A stretch of DNA of 6,667 nt from Candidatus Heimdallarchaeota archaeon. Its GTDB lineage: Archaea > Asgardarchaeota > Heimdallarchaeia > Heimdallarchaeales > Heimdallarchaeaceae. Under the pieces are notes generated by a model that saw nothing but the letters and a program-made list of their open reading frames with translations, ran no database searches and had not been told where the DNA came from. Positions 4,739 to 6,667 of this stretch are shown in pieces. Location: NCBI GenBank assembly GCA_030628305.1, contig DAOVRE010000083.1, positions 1 to 6,667 of the forward strand, written 5' to 3'. Each line of letters starts with the position of its first letter. Positions within the stretch are counted from its first letter, which is position 1. The position numbers were made by a program, and so were the translations under genes.

Positions 4739-5212
4739 ATGAGTTATGGTATAGATGGAAGACCAGGTGGAGGTCAAGGACAAGGTGGAGGACGAGGACA
4801 AGGTGGAGGTCGAAGACCAGGTGGAGGTCGAGGACAAGGTGGGAAAATTGGTATGGGATCAGGAGGTTGGTGTGTCTGCACAGCTTGTGGGCAAAGAGCT
4901 GTTCACCAGCGAGGTGAAACCTGTAATCAGAAGCAATGTTCATCTTGTGGGGAGAGGATGATAAGAGATATAGGAACTCAAGGTTTCCCTCAACAAGTAA
5001 ACTCTAGAACTTCAAATCCTATGCAGAGTAGTTTTCAAAGATTCAAAATCCCGATTGTTGATGAAGGTAAATGCGTTGGATGTTCTTTGTGTTTAAGTAG
5101 TTGCAGATATAATGCAATACACATGGTAAATGGTAAAGCACATATTCAAGAAAACCTGTGCCAGGGGTGTAAGGCTTGTATTCCCTCATGTCCTCATGGA
5201 GCTATATCCTAA
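4739..5212 (+). CDS. Gly/Arg-rich repeat, zinc-ribbon-like and 2[4Fe-4S] ferredoxin fusion protein
   Basis: This 157-residue protein has three parts. Residues 7-41 are low complexity, built from a hexapeptide repeat [QRG][GR][QP]GGG. Residues 44-75 form a Cys-rich module, CVCTACG...H...C....CSSCG..MIR (C45, C47, C50, H56, C62, C67, C70). It resembles zinc-ribbon segments of small archaeal and bacterial proteins often found near iron-molybdenum-cofactor-type (NifX/NifB C-terminal) genes; that link is from memory. Residues 104-157 are a bacterial-type ferredoxin with two CxxCxxCxxxC motifs (C112-C122, C141-C151). The first ends in CR rather than the usual CP. It is likely a soluble electron carrier or a scaffold for metal or nucleic-acid contact. 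Position after the NuoI/MbxN-like gene suggests it may donate or accept electrons for that complex, but it has its own promoter and ribosome signals. The start is chosen by the AGGTGA site 5 nt upstream. Confidence 0.82.
   Translation: MSYGIDGRPGGGQGQGGGRGQGGGRRPGGGRGQGGKIGMGSGGWCVCTACGQRAVHQRGETCNQKQCSSCGERMIRDIGTQGFPQQVNSRTSNPMQSSFQRFKIPIVDEGKCVGCSLCLSSCRYNAIHMVNGKAHIQENLCQGCKACIPSCPHGAIS
4757..4843 (+). repeat. In-frame 18-bp tandem repeat, about 4.8 copies
   Basis: The 18-bp units start at 4757, 4775, 4793, 4811 and 4829 (the last truncated at 15 bp), with a consensus close to CGAGGACAAGGTGGAGGT. Copies differ mainly at two variable codons (CAA/CGA and GGACAA/AGACCA). Each unit codes for one hexapeptide such as RGQGGG or RRPGGG. 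Because the period is a multiple of three and the unit lacks stops, spurious open frames appear here on both strands. Confidence 0.9.
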
Positions 5213-5234
5213 ACGTACATTTTTACGAAGTAAT

Positions 5235-5262
5235 AAAAAAAACAGAAGGAAATATATCCTTC
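5235..5262 (-). terminator. Hairpin plus T8 terminator for the ABC permease gene
   Basis: On the minus strand, directly after the permease stop codon (5266-5268), a 6-bp stem GAAGGA/TCCTTC with a 6-nt loop (5245-5262) is followed two bases later by eight T residues (complement of 5235-5242). This is a textbook intrinsic-terminator layout. It lies between two convergent genes; on the plus strand only the hairpin, without a following T run, serves the ferredoxin gene. Confidence 0.65.
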
Positions 5263-5265
5263 CTT

Positions 5266-6667
5266 TCAACTTGAGCCAGATTGTCTTAATTCATCAGCTA
5301 GGTTCATTTTCTTGATTTTTCTCATTAACTTAAACGTTGCTAACCAGAGTGAGAAGAACGAAACTAATAGTACAATAGGCCAAGTATATCCAGGAATTGT
5401 TGTTGGCATGTAAAATGTGTCTCCCATCATATAATCCATTGACCAAACATAAGTCAAGTATCCAAATGGTATGGTTAAGATTAGACTAATCGTGCTTAGA
5501 ATCGCGTTCTCCCAGAATATCATGTTTCTCAAATACTTCGTTTTAGTACCCATTGCTTTAAATGACAGAAAATCTTGATGTCTATCAACAAAAGCCATGT
5601 ACATTGATTGAAAACTAAACAACACACCAATTAGTATCCCTATTCCCAAGAATAGCATCATAATTCCTAATACTGCTTCCATCATACCAAACACAGACTC
5701 TCTAACTGTTTCTGATTCTGACCACAAAGCTACATTGAATCTATCTCCAAATTCTTCTCGGATTGCTTGCAGATCTGCTTCATCAGTTATAGTAAAAATC
5801 ACTCCATTTACCCAATTATCTGGGATTCCAAATAAGTGATTAGCATGACTCTCCTGAAAGGATTCATAAGTCCACATAACTGCATAGTCAATTAGTTCTC
5901 CCACTAATCCTGTAACAGTTACTGAATAATTACCAAGAATTCCAATTTCGATCTCATCACCTATTTTTACATCATACTTCCCAGCAATGGTATTGCCAAG
6001 CAATACCGTTTCATTATTTAAATCCGAATTTTGTTCAAATTCTCCTTCGATAACATTGAAATTTCTTAAAGAAGAGTTTTCTTGATAACACACTAATTCA
6101 GTCCAACTTAACATTTCATTGTTATGAATGATTTTTGTATAAATCCCAACAAATACTTCATAGGTATCAACATCATCCAAAACTTCTGGATTATGTTCTT
6201 CCATAAAATTTTTGATATTATTAATTGAAACAGGAGTTTCAAAAATTACTTGGACATCATACGCATTGTATTCTTCAAAATTATCCGTCATCACTGCAAA
6301 GACGTTACTAACCATAGCTAACGAGTTTACAAGGAAAATCATTGAAGTAATCAAAGCAAGGATGGTTATCAAGCTCTTTCTTTTCTTTAGAAATACTTCT
6401 CTTAGGGGGACAACCATGTGAATGGATTTGAATAAAGGAATCCATCCAAGCATTCTTTCAGCTACCGATTTACCTGTTGTTTTAATCCTAGTAAACACAG
6501 CACTCATAGCTTCTCTTGGTGTTGCAGATGCAATTGATAAAGCACTGAATATGGAACAAAGGAAGCTTACTGATAAGGTTATAACTCCTCCATAAACAAA
6601 TTCTAAGACTGGAATTGTCATAGCTATCTGGTGAAATCCATACAATCCAGTTGTTAATTTAGCCATA
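5266..6667 (-). CDS. C-terminal part of a FtsX/MacB-type ABC transporter permease
   Basis: The reading frame is open to the window edge, so the ATG at 6664-6666 is probably internal and this is about the last 466 residues of a larger permease. It holds the end of a first FtsX domain (membrane segment about 23-46, then the typical ATPREAMSA exit motif, 48-56). A full second repeat unit follows: membrane helix 99-124, an extracytoplasmic MacB-type core domain about 125-325 (with NVIEGEF at 204-210, VLLGNTIAGKYDVKIGDEIEI at 221-241 and a VTVTGLV strand), then FtsX helices at about 332-356, 383-406 and 428-446. The cytoplasmic loop DRHQDFLSFKAMGTKTKYL (361-379) is the classic FtsX coupling motif that contacts the ATPase. 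The family exports or extracts lipids, lipoproteins or peptides, or transmits mechanical signals; the substrate here is unknown. The partner ATPase gene must lie outside the window. Confidence 0.88.
   Translation of the reverse strand, partial: MAKLTTGLYGFHQIAMTIPVLEFVYGGVITLSVSFLCSIFSALSIASATPREAMSAVFTRIKTTGKSVAERMLGWIPLFKSIHMVVPLREVFLKKRKSLITILALITSMIFLVNSLAMVSNVFAVMTDNFEEYNAYDVQVIFETPVSINNIKNFMEEHNPEVLDDVDTYEVFVGIYTKIIHNNEMLSWTELVCYQENSSLRNFNVIEGEFEQNSDLNNETVLLGNTIAGKYDVKIGDEIEIGILGNYSVTVTGLVGELIDYAVMWTYESFQESHANHLFGIPDNWVNGVIFTITDEADLQAIREEFGDRFNVALWSESETVRESVFGMMEAVLGIMMLFLGIGILIGVLFSFQSMYMAFVDRHQDFLSFKAMGTKTKYLRNMIFWENAILSTISLILTIPFGYLTYVWSMDYMMGDTFYMPTTIPGYTWPIVLLVSFFSLWLATFKLMRKIKKMNLADELRQSGSS

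Noticed and set aside
4716..4961. Open frames on both strands over the tandem repeat (acidic Glu/Asp/Val-rich and Leu/His-rich products)
   Set aside because: They are by-products of a stop-free 18-bp repeat with a period divisible by three; the ferredoxin frame has the ribosome site and conserved domains.
1..6667. tRNA, rRNA, CRISPR array or insertion sequence
   Set aside because: I saw no cloverleaf-like GC-rich segment, no spaced identical repeats with unique spacers, and no transposase motif or terminal inverted repeats. The only tandem repeat is coding.

Overview
The window looks archaeal. It is AT-rich. Several genes have AT-rich TATA-like elements about 25-30 bp upstream of the start codon, and where ribosome sites are visible they are of the GGTGA/GAGGTGA type. 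The central operon has the J-K-L-N order of archaeal group 4 hydrogenase and Mbx/Mbs-type complexes. An Asgard archaeon or another anaerobic archaeon would fit, but nothing here fixes the lineage.

Left part (1-954), mostly minus strand: the first 41 codons of a PP-loop ATP pyrophosphatase, most likely NH3-dependent NAD+ synthetase, run off the left edge. Its TATA-like element sits inside a perfect 9-bp inverted repeat. Next is a small Gly-rich membrane protein of unknown function. The following spacer holds only a doubtful 53-codon TTG-initiated frame with one membrane segment.

Middle (952-4600): a PIG-L/LmbE-type deacetylase (minus) is divergent from a tight four-gene plus-strand operon. 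The operon encodes homologues of NuoB/MbxJ, NuoC/MbxK, NuoD/MbxL and NuoI/MbxN. The genes overlap or nearly touch, and an oligo-T tract follows them. No membrane-arm subunit (NuoH/L/M/N or antiporter-like) lies next to it. The large subunit is neither a normal [NiFe] hydrogenase nor a normal complex I subunit: its two CxxC sites read CxxE (C72/E75) and CxxD (C366/D369). The small subunit keeps only three of the four usual cluster cysteines. The divergent intergenic region carries a compact repeat arrangement that looks like an operator.

Right part (4600-6667): a separately promoted gene encodes an unusual iron-sulfur protein with a (Gly/Arg/Gln)-rich hexapeptide repeat, a cysteine-rich zinc-ribbon-like module and a 2[4Fe-4S] ferredoxin domain. 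It is a plausible electron-carrier partner of the operon. A hairpin followed by T8 separates it from a convergent minus-strand gene, the C-terminal part of a two-domain FtsX/MacB-type ABC transporter permease that leaves the window on the right.

Taken together, the core is a redox module: a peripheral arm of the hydrogenase/complex I superfamily with a remodelled active site, next to a ferredoxin-type protein. The substrate and any membrane partner cannot be read from this window.
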